From the NCBI GenBank assembly GCA_030847615.1, contig JAUMIR010000001.1:250607187-250671186 (forward strand): a stretch of 64,000 nucleotides of DNA, in the 5' to 3' direction. A model generated the notes under the pieces. The model searched no databases, was not told the origin of the DNA, and worked only from the letters and a program-made list of their open reading frames with translations. Each line of letters opens with the position of its first letter. The stretch's first letter is position 1. The stretch is from Gambelia wislizenii. Its lineage: Eukaryota; Chordata; Lepidosauria; Squamata; Crotaphytidae. The position numbers and the translations under genes were made by a program. Shown piece by piece: positions 33,876-44,744 of this stretch.

Positions 33876-34295
33876 AACTTTTTTTCTGCTGCTCCAGAAA
33901 CTAGAACATGAACCAGTAGATTCAAATTACAGTTGTCCCTTCACATTTGCTGGGGTTTGGTTCCAGGAGCCCCCGTGAATACCCAAATCTGTGAATACTC
34001 AAGTCCCATTATATGCAATGGCATAGCAAAATGGTGTCCCTTATATAAGATGGCAAAATCAAGGTTTGCTTTTTGGATTATTATTTCTTTAAGAATATTT
34101 TCAAGCCGTGAATACTTAAAACTGCGAATGCCAAATCCGTGAATGTGGAGGGACAACTGTACAAGAAAAGAGATTCCACCTAAGCATTAGGAAGAACTTT
34201 TGTTTTTCCTCTACCTTGATGGCTCTCCATCTTTGGAGGTCTTTAAACTGAGGTTGGATGGGCATCTTTCAGGAGTGTTACATGTCTTTACACCC
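33876..34295 (+). mobile_element. CR1 LINE fragment split by a mariner MITE
   Basis: 33876-33929 (TTTTCTGCTGCTCCAGAAAC, AGAACATG) and 34162-34295 (GAGATTCCACCTAAGCATTA, GGAAGAACTTTT, TTGGAGGTCTTTAAAC) are consecutive parts of the CR1 3' coding end, as in 24430-24600. The separating piece is the mariner element. Confidence 0.8.
33930..34159. mobile_element. Mariner-type MITE, TA duplicated
   Basis: CAGTTGTCCCTTCACATTTG at the left and the inverted GAATGTGGAGGGACAACTG at the right; TA at 33928-33929 and 34160-34161. Internal GAATACTCAAGTCCC is typical of this group. 230 bp, no coding capacity. Confidence 0.9.
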
Positions 34296-34305
34296 CTCCC
34301 TTCTA

Positions 34306-34372
34306 ATAGAATCATAGAATCATAGAATCATAGAACTGTAGAGTTGGAAGAGACCACGAGGGCCATCCAGAT
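34306..34372 (-). mobile_element. CR1 LINE 3' end
   Basis: Three AATCATAG units, then AGAGTTGGAAGAGACCACGA and GGGCCATCCAG: the CR1 tail and terminus in complement. Confidence 0.85.
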
Positions 34373-34374
34373 TG

Positions 34375-35250
34375 GCAATATTTCATAAACTGGCAATGAT
34401 CCGTACATTGGCAATAATTGACAGTTCACATAGGTCCATGGTAGACCAAGCCATCTACAGAAGCGTTCAAGTAAATGTCACCCAGAGACCGAATGAAGTT
34501 GTTTCAGAAATTCCCCCAAAAGAGACATGCCCAGGACTGATTAAGTGAAGCCTCCTCAAACAGCCATTAGGGAAGAATGTGTTAATCTCCCCTGGATGCA
34601 CCTGACAGTGAGTCATACTCCAAAACAAACAAGTGACTGGAACACCCATTATCCTGAAAAGGTCTTATTTCACACTTCTGCCTACCCAACAATACAAGGT
34701 TGCCTCAAGCCCCAACCATTAACAGCAATTAACAAAGCTGTAGCTTCCATTATTTAACTCTAGGAATTGCACTCAAGCATTGTTCTACACTCAAAACACC
34801 CCTTAAGGGTATGATATTGGGTATAAATATTACCCTCAAATCACAGTCATGTATGCACAGCTCCATATACCTTGTCACTCTGTCTGTCAGATGTGTAGCC
34901 TTCAGCCTGAGTCTTTCTTTGCTGCATGAATCTCTACTCTCGGGACAGATAAAGTATAGCCCATCACCCCCAAAATCTATTCCTCTATCCAAATACGTCC
35001 TCCAAATTCTTCGCTAGCTTGAAGCGTGAGTACATGTGTGAATGGTACTGTGATTATTTTCCAATAAAAAACATATTTATTCCATTTTGGGCTTGGAGTC
35101 TCCTCAGTTAGTACTGGTATACACAGGTGTAAAGATCCCCAAATTACCCTACGTCTTGCAACCATACCTTTGAGCTAATTAAAATCCCCCAATATAATAT
35201 CATAACTCAGAGGTCATGGACCCCCAGTAATTCTGATAACATGAGTGCTT
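34375..35250. other. Intergenic, nothing recognised
   Basis: A (possibly LINE-derived) segment with no recognised motif; frames at 34467-34992 are on both strands. Confidence 0.3.
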
Positions 35251-35254
35251 TAGT

Positions 35255-35345
35255 TGTGTATTCCTGCATGGCAGGGGGTTGGACTAGATGGCTTTTGAGG
35301 TATCTTCCAACTCTACATTCCTATGATGTTTAATTCTGTGATTCA
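35255..35345 (+). mobile_element. CR1 LINE 3' end
   Basis: TATTCCTGCATGGCAGGGGG, TTGGACTAGATGGC, followed by a decayed tail repeat. Confidence 0.8.
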
Positions 35346-35349
35346 TCTC

Positions 35350-37090
35350 TTTACAAACAGTGATGGTAGAGTTAATCTTGCAGTTGGAGGAGTTTCAAAT
35401 AGAACTCCCTCAATTTGGAAAGCCTTACCTATTGCATTTGTACACTGGGCACAATCCCTATTAGTGTGACTGCAACTTGAAACCTGTTACCAGCTTATTC
35501 TACCTGCCAGTCTCCTTTTTCCTGGGCAAAACCCCTTACCTTTGAGAAGGATGAGTAGGCAAGCAAGGGTCAGAGGACATGCTAAAGTTAAGAGACGATT
35601 TTTCCAGGCCTGTGCTTAACTGAAAATACCCCTGAGCATCATTTCCTGCCAGGGGGAGCATGGCTTCTATAGTTTCCCCTGCCTCCCTTTTCTCCATGGT
35701 GTTTCCACATATAGCACATCCTAGCTACTGCTGCTCTTAGCTGGTCAATACTCATAATTTCAGTGGAAATTACAGACCCCTTGCTCTGCTGAGGAAACAA
35801 TACTCCAAAGTATTGGAAAGCTGTTTTTCAGAAGAATGAATATAATGAACTGCCAAAAAGCCATCCATAAATGGAATGGTGGCAGGGGGAAATTCTGGAG
35901 GGACTTTTCCTGCTTCGAGTAAGCCTTGATGATGATCAGGTACCTTATCTCCTTCTTAAGATGAAGAGGTTCTTTGCTTGGGAAAGAGGGAACTGGCAGG
36001 GGTGGGCTGGGAAATTTTCAAATGTTTGTAGTCATAAGCTCTTCTGAGGAATTCATCCATCACAGCGTTAAAACTCCATACTCTACAACCCTATATATAG
36101 CTCTTCCCTCTTTGATATTACAGTACTTAGAATCAAGACAAAAAGTATTGCTATGGTCTCCAATTATGCTCCCCTAATTAACTGCAAAACAGCAAATGAA
36201 GGGGAGGAGGAAGAACACAAGTTTTACCTCTAGGGAACTTTAACAGACAATTCTAGAATTATACTATGCCTATGATGAAATTGCACTCCTGTGTTTACTT
36301 AGGGAAATTGTTTGCTTGTTTTCAAAGCAGTACTTTAGACACCTCCTCTCCAGGAAGGGAAAGGATCCCTGGTATTCTACTGTGCTAATACATGGTGGGG
36401 TTATGTTTAAAGGGCAGCACCTACATTATCCCTTCAAATCAATACCTGACAGCTGCTGTGGGGATGGCTGTTGCTATGGGTTATGGAAAGGCACATGGCA
36501 ACATGGCCTTTAACGTCACATCCTCCACTGAGATAGTGCCTCCCAGGAGATATGACCTTTTCTTTCCCTCTCTCTCCCCCACCCCCATTAGATTATACTT
36601 ACAGATTCACTGTGGCCTAGGATTGTCCTGCCACACTTCAAATGCAGAAGCTGATATATTTTGGCTCTTGTGGCAAAGGGTGGCTTCCTGTTTATTGTTG
36701 AAGCAAAACATGGCACAATGCTCGTATTTAACTTAGCTGAACAGTTTAATTTGAAAAATTATAAGCAGCACATCATGCCTACTGACAAAAGCTGAATAGT
36801 AGACTCTTCTGAAAGGCCATGGCAACATTCATAGATGTTATTTGTTTATTACACTGGTTTCCCTCCTTCCCATGAGGAGTTTGGTGATAAACCTGCACAG
36901 GTTATCCTGTTTTACCTCATAACATCTCTGTGAGGTTGGTTAGTCCACAAGGGGATGACTGACAGAAGGCTTCCCAATGAGTTTTGTGGCTGATAGAGAT
37001 TTAAATCCAGGTCCTTGTCTGACAATCTTATTATACCACTGCTTCCTTTAGTGGAAACACAAGATATATCTCCCAGTATGAATTGTTCAA
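35350..37090. other. Apparently unique intergenic DNA
   Basis: No gene or repeat family recognised. A paired RFX-like half-site (GTTGCTATG 36470-36478; CATGGCAAC 36494-36502) with a CRE-like AACGTCAC at 36512-36519 lies here. Confidence 0.35.
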
Positions 37091-37096
37091 AAACCA

Positions 37097-37097
<1 letters not shown>

Positions 37098-37127
<30 letters not shown>

Positions 37128-37128
37128 T
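37098..37128. repeat. (TG)n(AG)n microsatellite
   Basis: About nine TG units followed by about seven AG units. Confidence 0.9.
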
Positions 37129-37129
37129 G

Positions 37130-37970
37130 CATGTAGGCATTGCTCCTGAAATGGTTATGGACTAACAGCTGTTTCCAGATGAGTGATGGCCCAGGGCTAG
37201 CAACCATTTAGTGAGGCTAAGTGGGATGATTTCCTCTATGAGGTTGATCTGTGAGTTTTTCTTCCTAGGGGATTTTTTCTTTAAAAAAGTCAATAAAAGA
37301 TGAGAAAGACTGTGTGTGTGTGTTTGGATTTAGTATGCTAACAATCACCCTCAAATCTTTAATTTCCCCTACAGTAATAATGCATCGGCAGCTTCCATTC
37401 ACCAGGGGCCCCATGAATTTCCTTCTGCTTCTTTCCAAGCTTTATTTATTGATATAATCAATAATTCAGAGAAACCCTATCTTAAAATACCTACAGTAAA
37501 ATTTTGCCCAAGGTGTTTTTGCCTCCAAAAGAACCACATCATTGATGACACAGTACCTCAAAAGCTGTACCTGTCCTGACGTGCACAGATGAATATAAAA
37601 GTGTTTCGGTAGGAGCTCCCTGAGAAGAATGCTTTCTCCAGAGTAAACACCATCAAATTCAATGTGGTTTACCTCCAAGTAAACATGTCAGCATTATTTC
37701 TTTGTTACATTTGTTTATTTTGTTCAATCCTGCCTTTCCTCCAATGAAGTCATGGAAGCACACATGGCTCTCTTTTCTCTTTTTACATTTCCAACAACCT
37801 CTGAGGTAAGTGAGGCTGAGAGAGAGAGAGTGACAAGTCCAAAGTCACCCCAAAATTTATTGGCTCAGTGGCGTTTCATAGTCGCAACATTCCTGGGACT
37901 ATAGATTTCAGAAAGGACAACGTCTGTAAGTTAAAAGTACATACTCACCAGACATGATTGATTATTTTAG
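37130..37970. other. Intergenic, nothing recognised
   Basis: Short motif-free frames. A (TG)n run at 37312-37323. Confidence 0.3.
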
Positions 37971-37972
37971 TT

Positions 37973-38080
37973 ATAGGGATGGGTAATATGTGGCCCGCCC
38001 GATGTTGCTGGACTACAACTCTCAGCATTCCTTATCACTGGCTGTGATGGCTGGGAGTTGCAATTCCCATTCCTATACTA
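37973..38080. mobile_element. Small hAT MITE
   Basis: GGGATGGGTAATATGTGGCC, GATGTTGCTGGACTACAACT, and the mirrored GGGAGTTGCAATTCCCATTC: a half-palindromic copy of the family at 54084-54196. Confidence 0.6.
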
Positions 38081-38091
38081 ATTTGCTATCT

Positions 38092-38296
38092 GTTTTTGTT
38101 ATATGCCTTCAAATCAACTGTGACCTATGGTGGCCCTATCATAGGGTTTTCTTCAGAGGTTTGCCATTGCCTTCCTCTAAGGCTGAGAGAGTATGACTTG
38201 CCCAAGATCACCCAGTTTTTGTGGCTGAGCAGGGATTCAAACCCTGGTCTCTTGGAATCCTAGTCCAACACACAAACGGTAACACCACAGTTTGCA
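38092..38296 (-). mobile_element. Sauria-type tRNA-derived SINE
   Basis: Tail TATGCCTTCAAATCAACTGT and CCTATGGTGGCCC; middle GCCTTCCTCTAAGGCTGAGA, GATCACCCAG; head GATTCAAACCCTGGTCTCTT at the right. Confidence 0.85.
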
Positions 38297-38299
38297 AAA

Positions 38300-38830
38300 C
38301 CTTGGCGAGGTATCATTTTATGGCAATTTGAAATGAAACTGCCATAAGCGCCCCCAAGAACCTCTTTGTCACATTAACTTATTCTATTATATAACCAATT
38401 GCCATACAGTTTTCTAAACTGTTCTGTTGCAAATCAAAATGGTTTATGTTTAGAACAGCATTTAATAACATACTTCATGAGAGCTTTAAAGTTAACATTT
38501 TGTATTCATAGTGATAAATGGCACCATATTGTATTTCAATTACTACAAGATAGGTCGTAGTAATAAACAGTGACAATAATAGTCACATTAAGCCAATAAA
38601 AAGCATCTGCAATGTGTATGTGTAAGAACTGTTATCATAGCATAATTTGATGGTGACATACAATGAATTATCAGTGTAGTTACAGGAAAATTCTGGAATC
38701 AAGTGGTACATTTTGGTGTTGATTGTCTAGCCTGTAACACTTCTATTAACTCATTCTTGTGCACTGCAAAGGATTTTATGTGGAAGTCTGTACTATATGC
38801 AAAGGTAAAAGAAGCATTAGTACATACTCT
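38300..38830. other. Apparently unique AT-rich DNA, candidate conserved non-coding element
   Basis: No repeat signature and no coding potential. Dense homeodomain/SOX-like words (ACAATAAT, TTAATAAC, ATCAAAATGG, GCCAATAAAA). Conservation cannot be judged from one sequence. Confidence 0.3.
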
Positions 38831-39340
38831 ACACCAAGGGTTCTCAAACCTTCTTACCCCAGGCCCCCCTGACAGAGTTGAAAATGATTATATGGTCCAT
38901 GAGTTACAAAATGACAGTACAGAGCAGAACCAGTCACAAAATGGTGGCAAATGGAAGCCGAGTTTAGCAACTGGCACCAACCAATATCGTGTTTTAGTGA
39001 TATCTAGTGATTGGGTCCCTTGGCAGGAGAAAAGTGGGATATAAATTGAATAAATAAATAGCTACATTCTTTTCTGCAACCATTTCCTCACAGCAGGGAG
39101 TTGTGTGGTTCAGCTTTCCTCCGGTGAAGTACAAACATTGGCTCTGGAGTATCATGACTACCTCTGGGGTTTTAGGCAGAATTTGCTGATCCACAAGATA
39201 ATTTTGAAAATATTTTTCATTCCTCTCCCCACTCCCCTCCATATGCCTGTCAAATTGTTCTTACTCATTACTGTCATTTCTGCTCCCTTTCTTTTTTTTA
39301 CAAGAACTTGCACCCTGTCCCCACCTTCCGATTTCTGTTT
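38830..39340. other. Intergenic with hAT-like terminus
   Basis: AAGGGTTCTCAAACCTTCTT near 38838 resembles a hAT left terminus of the TTCTCAACC group; the partner end is not found. Nothing else assigned. Confidence 0.3.
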
Positions 39341-39344
39341 CCTA

Positions 39345-39662
39345 AACCAAAGTGGCCCCAAAATCCTACCTTTGCAGACTGACAGCACTCTGACCAAAGC
39401 GTTTCTGAGGTGTGGCAGATTGGGGTGCTGGTAAATGACATCTGCAGCACTCACCCAGTCGTGAGGTGCATTGATGCATTGAGACAAGCGGTTCTGACAG
39501 GATCCCCTGAGAGGTCTCTCCACCTGCTTGTTCTCAAAGCACCCTATGATCAGGTGAGCGCTGCAGGAATCATTCTCCAGTGCCAAATCTACAGTGCCTC
39601 AAGAAACACTTTGGTTGGGGTGATACAAGGTTGCAAAGGTAGGGTTTTGGGCGGCAGCATTG
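39345..39662. repeat. Foldback element
   Basis: Arms about 39345-39470 and 39535-39662 are inverted copies (CCAAAATCCTACCTTTGCA against TGCAAAGGTAGGGTTTTGG), giving similar peptides from frames on both strands. Termini and target duplication not defined. Probably a non-autonomous DNA transposon. Confidence 0.55.
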
Positions 39663-39699
39663 TCAGACCTAACTACAACAATGGAGTTCCATCATCATA

Positions 39700-40205
39700 G
39701 TTATGTTGATGATGAAGGATCTTGATCATTATTTAAGATGTTAATCTCCCCTCCCTTCTAATTTCCTTCAACCCCCCCCGCCTGTTCTCAAGAAAGCAAA
39801 TTCCCCCTTTCCCCCCAATTCTGAAATCTTCTGCTTCCCAGACCTCTTTATTCAGTTCCACCTTCTTCCTCTCCCTCCCTCCATGCATGCATCCATGCAC
39901 GCATGCTCAGTCACACATGTACACAGACACTTTAAAATTCCCAGTGCCAGTGCCCAATGTTGAGTTGTGGAACAGCAACCCTTGGTGCTTCTCCTTTCCT
40001 TCTGTATGACTATCCTTTTATTTTATCTATTTTGAAAAATATATTTATACTGTCTTTGGAGGAAAAGCCTGCAAAAGATGGTTTTGAGAGATCTCTTCTA
40101 AAAGAACAGTGCATCAGAAGCTCTCTGATAGGTGGACTGGCAATTATTTCTTTGCAATGTACCAGGGACTGGTACCATATTTGTGCCCTTTGGTTACAAC
40201 TCATT
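39700..40205. other. Intergenic, nothing recognised
   Basis: Pyrimidine-rich tract 39740-39880 and AT-rich remainder, no motif. Confidence 0.3.
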
Positions 40206-40207
40206 CT

Positions 40208-40440
40208 TTTGGGGCCTATTTACATGGCAAAATAAGTAAGTGAAGAATTCACTAAGATTCCTAATAGTTCACACATCGTGCCACAATATTGCCTCATTCA
40301 GAAGGGGAGGAGCTCAAACACTCAAAAGTAGCGTAATAAGGGCTTTTGCTACTTTTCCTGAATTTTTTGAAAAGTAGCATGACTTAGCGCATTATCGATT
40401 GTGTGAACTGCCATTTCACTAAGGGGCATGTGAACTACCA
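40208..40440. repeat. MITE-like inverted repeat
   Basis: AGTTCACACATCGTGCC near 40256 is mirrored by CGATTGTGTGAACTGCC near 40396, and ATTCACTAAG by TTTCACTAAGG. An inner AAAAGTAGC...GCTACTTTT hairpin sits at 40325-40358. Borders uncertain. Confidence 0.45.
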
Positions 40441-40606
40441 GCAATCTTCCCAATACAGTCACAGCAGAGCTGCGCTGTGATTGGTTGGGCTGTCCAAGGA
40501 GGGGGTGGGTTTGCAAGAGATGGTGGAGCCTGAAATGAAAAGATCCAGCCCCTGTTGTTTTCAGCAATGGAAAAAAATCCAGCAAGCTGTCTGCAGCTTG
40601 CTTGGC

Positions 40607-40628
40607 TGTGTGTGTGTGTGTGTGTGTA
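40607..40628. repeat. (TG)n microsatellite
   Basis: About eleven TG units. Confidence 0.9.
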
Positions 40629-40629
40629 G

Positions 40630-41035
40630 TTCCTCTGTGACTGAAAGGCTGCCTCCTTCCTTCCACCCTTCTCGCTTTTGGAAGAAGAGGAAAGAAAACT
40701 AGCAGGCATTCCTAAGGCATTCCTTAGCCTTTGCTAAGGCATGAAAACTAGAAGGCATTCCTCAGAGCAGAGAAAGATCTGAGCACTTTCTCTCTCTCTC
40801 TCTTTCCCTCCCTCCATCTCCTCTTCCCCCAGCCTCGCTCTCTAACCAGCTCCCATCCTCACATGCACCTTTGCACTGTGTATGTGGGGAACAGCAGCAA
40901 CAGCTGCTTCCCTTCAATCAGTCAGCCTAAAAAGCTGTGGTGAGCCCATGATGCAGATGTACAGATGTCTTGTAGCACTGAGACCTACCTGAAAGTGGGC
41001 TGAGACACATTGGTGAGTAGAGGAAAAACATGACA
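40630..41035. other. Intergenic, nothing recognised
   Basis: Contains (CT)n at 40790-40803 and a short direct repeat of CTAAGGCAT-type words around 40709-40760. Confidence 0.3.
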
Positions 41036-41039
41036 TAAC

Positions 41040-41740
41040 CACCCCCCGGCTTTTCTTTGCAAACCAAGATTCAGGAAGGACTCATCCTGCACTTTCTGCA
41101 AGCGCGCTGATGACTAAAAAGGCCAGTCCGAGATAAACAAGTCTGGTTGCAGAAAGCACAGCAAGAGGGTCTCCTTGGGTGATGTTTCCAGGTTGAGATT
41201 CTTTCTGCGTTGTTGTTTCTCTTCAAGACTTGTTCGGTGTGAGTTCTCAAATAAGGCTGCACCATTGTGGATAGTGCGTCTCCATGTCTCCCGATGTGAG
41301 GCCAGGGCGGACCATTGTTGATGATCAGTTTGGCCAAGCCTGAGATGTTGTTTCAGGGAATCCTTGTATCACTTTTTTAGAGCACCGCTCTTACGCTGAC
41401 CTATGGCGAGTTCACCGTAGAGTACTATTTTTGGGAGGCAATGGTCCTCCATCCTAGAAATGTGCCCTGCCCAGTGCAGCTGTGTTCTCAATATCATGGC
41501 CTCTGTGCTGGTGATCCCTGCTTGCTCAAGGACAGCAACATTCGTCACATAGTCAGTCCAGTGTATATTCAGGATTGTACGTATACAGCGCTGATGAAAG
41601 TGCTCGAGGAGTTGTAAGTGGTAGTGATACGTGACCCATGTTTCAGATCCATAAAGGAGAATAGACAGTACAATGGCTCTATACACACTGATTTTTGTGC
41701 TTTGCCTCAGGTGTACAAATAGAATTTTAGCTGCCTGTTC
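41040..41740 (-). mobile_element. Non-LTR LINE 3' part (copy 2)
   Basis: The - strand frame 41686-41369 encodes ILLYGSETWVTYHYHLQLLE, HQRCIRTILNIHW and LRTQLHWAGHISRMEDHCLP: the C-terminal region after the reverse transcriptase. A second frame, 41337-41071, continues and ends in a C-x2-C-x12-H-x3-C zinc-finger pattern (CAFC ... FSHQRAC). One frameshift separates the two. Longer than copy 1 (28353-28890) at its 5' side. Confidence 0.8.
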
Positions 41741-41744
41741 AGGT

Positions 41745-44005
41745 GTTTACTTGCTGAATTCAGTGGGACTTGCTTCTGAGTAGACAGACCTAGCTCCACT
41801 CCAGCTCCCAGTGGTAGTTGCATTACAGTAAGAGATTAAAATTCCACCCCAAACCATTAAGTATGCTGCCCCCCCCAAAAAAACCCATCTACTCCCACCA
41901 AAATACACTAAACAGAAATATAATAAGGAATTTCCATGTGTAAAACAGGGAAGGGCAGATGAGGAGGGATAAAACACCATTTGCAGCTGAACTAAATTGT
42001 GTAGTGTATGTGAATCCTTATGCCATAATAAATGTGTTAGCCTTTAAAAGCCACAGGACTCATTTTTCTGCTTTTGCTCCAAGGGTTGTTGCTGTTTTTG
42101 CTGCCTTCAAGGAAATTAAATTAGGTGTAGATGTCTTAACAACACAGACTTTTTTCTTAATTTATCTGTGGCCTTTGAGGGTTCAAATACATGTTGGATG
42201 CACAAATATTTAAAAGAAAAACAATCTCTTTCTTTCTGACAAAGCATCTTTGAAAGGGTTATTTTGGAGTGGGAAATCAATGCACCAACTTCATGATTTG
42301 CATAATTAGCAAGGATGTGCATAATATGCAAAGTAGGCTGCTTAGTTTTGGGGGATTAGAATAAAGCAATGGCCAGCTCCCCACAAATGGCACTCCTTAG
42401 GTGGCACATATCCTGCTGTTTCTGTGAAACCCACTGACCTACTCCCCTTTGTAGGGGTCCTGCATGAAAATTGTTTCAGAGTATAAAATAAGTTTGAAAC
42501 CTTAGGTAGCAGCTTTTCTTCCAGTGTTCTCCAGAGATGTGAATTCTAAAGGAACAAAGAACCAAGTAAAAATCTCCCTCAAGAGGGAATTCACTCTTTA
42601 GCTGAACAATAATCCCCCTCAATTGTAATGGAAATTCAAAAAAGGCAAAATATTTGAGAGTGGACTGAACCATTACACTTTACCTTCAGATATAGGAAGT
42701 CTGGCCTGATGGTGAGGTGATCAAGGTGAAACAGGCAATGTTCCACAGCCATCATGAAAACACTTGACAGTACTTAACTTGGAGACAAAGAAAGATTCAA
42801 GCTTTTGCAAGGCACCTGATTCCAAATCATGCAAGAAAAAAAACTATTGTTGGTATGCATGCATGTCTGAGCAGGGCCTACCAGGAACAAGAGTAGAAAA
42901 ATGAGATTTTTGTGTGTGTGTGTGTGTAAAGTTTGTAAAGATAAAACTGGGTTTTCTTCCTACAGACTTCCATGTAACTCATGTGACTTGCCCTATTATC
43001 AACAACAAGGAAGGATCAAGCTGACAAAAAGTGAACAACTGTCCAAAATTTGGCCCCCTCGCTGCATTTCTATCCAGATCTGGATGCACTGATAGCATGC
43101 ATCCAATCTTCTCAAACCATCTAGCTGTGCTGGTCCATGCACTCATCATGCTGGTCCACAGAATGGACATGCAGCAGAGTTTTAGTGTGGGTGATACCAG
43201 TGCAACATGTTAACTGGCAGTTCTTCCTTCATTTCTCCTTTCAGGCTGAGGTGAATAGCTCCCATGTGAACCAGTCCAAAATGACCTAATTTGTGTTCTA
43301 CAGCTTCCCTGATTTAGAGGGTAGTTTGGTTTATGGAAGGTGGATGAAATGAAAAAATGTTATTGTTCTATAATGATTCCCACTGGAGCTTTATACACCC
43401 AAAGAATGTTCAGTGGATTCATATTGATTTTTTAAAAGTGGAGATAAAATTAAAAAGAGAAATGCATTCCTATTGAAAACTGAGACAGTGAGAGGAGAGT
43501 ATCACATTCTATGCTTTCTGAAAAAGTTGATCTTTGGGAGATTTTTTTTTAAAACCTCTGACATCACCCCTAGCAGTTGTTCATAGGATGTTATCAGTAG
43601 CTGAAGTGCACCTCATGCTGTTCAGGCCTGTAGCTAATGCCTCAAAAGGGATTCATAAGGCCTCCTGTTTTTCTATTTCCCTGCTCCTATTTTTAACGTC
43701 AAGTCAGCAACAGTAATTCAGAGAGCCCTCTCCAATTTTCCTACATTTTCTTAAACCTCAAAAATATTAGCAGCAGTGCCATAGCCCTTTCCTGTTTTCC
43801 TGCCTTGTCTTCCTGCCTCAAGAATCTTAGCAGCAGTGGCTCAGGAGCTCTCTCCTGTTTTCTAGCCTTTAACAACATCCCCAATGAATCATGGTAGGTC
43901 TCCCCTTTTGTTCCTAGAAAGCCCCCCATTTCGGATTTCAGTTTGTAAATGATGACTGCAACTTTGTCAACAACCCAAAAATAGTATGTTAAAATTTTAA
44001 GTATC
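41745..44005. other. Apparently unique intergenic DNA
   Basis: No gene or known repeat recognised over this long stretch. Frames at 41747-43213 are short and motif-free. (TG)n at 42910-42927. Confidence 0.35.
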
Positions 44006-44010
44006 TACCA

Positions 44011-44175
44011 CAGTCTCTCTCAACCTTTTTACCCTGGAAATGCCCTTGAAATACTTTTCAGGTCTCAGAAAACCCCTGCATAAGAATTATTAGCTCTAAA
44101 GCTCAAAAAGCCCCCATCATGATAACTCATGGAACCCCTCAAGATTTCTCACTGAACCCTGGTTGAGAAACCCTG
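44011..44175. mobile_element. Small hAT element (TCTCAACC termini)
   Basis: CAGTCTCTCTCAACCTTTTT at the left and inverted GGTTGAGAAACCCTG at the right. Flanking 8-mers ATCTACCA (44003-44010) and GTCTACCA (44176-44183) agree at 7 of 8. No coding capacity. Confidence 0.8.
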
Positions 44176-44179
44176 GTCT

Positions 44180-44740
44180 ACCACAATATCCTGATGAGTT
44201 ATGGTAGGCCACACTTTGTTGCTTCTATAAATGCCTCTGTTTGGAATCTCAGTTTTAAACCAGTCGCTGGAATTTGCATGACAATAAAAACTATTATGTC
44301 AAATTTTGAGGTGTCTACTATGAATTTTGAATGTGTTTTAGCACACAACCTTTTTTGCTTATAGGAAGCCCCCCACCCAATTTGGAATTTTGACATATCA
44401 GTGTGAAAGTAGATACTGCAATTTGGACAACAACTAAAAACATGCTATCAAATTATGAGGCGCCTACTACAATTTCCTGATGTGTTATGACTACTCCCCC
44501 ACCCAGCTCACGTGAGCATGTGTTTTTTGGCATGTGTTTTCTGTTTCTGCACACACAAATATTGTTTTTTCTTCTATAGATGAAGGCAAAAAACCTTTTT
44601 TCATTTCAGTTTGGGTTTTTTTTTGGTTAATACGAAGGGGTGCTGAGATGTTCTCAGCCCAACCAAGAAGGGAATGACCTAGAGCCATTAAACTTACATG
44701 CTATTCCACATATTTACCCTGAAGTTTGATGCACTTGGGA
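44180..44740. other. Intergenic, decayed tandem structure
   Basis: Segments 43880-44000, 44195-44310 and 44345-44480 repeat the same phrases (GATGAGTTATGGTAGGCC..., GCCCCCCATTT, GGAATTTTGACA/GGATTTCAG, AAACTATTATGTCAAATTTTGAGG...). A roughly 135-bp unit appears to be repeated degenerately around the hAT insertion. No gene. Confidence 0.45.
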
Positions 44741-44744
44741 CTTG

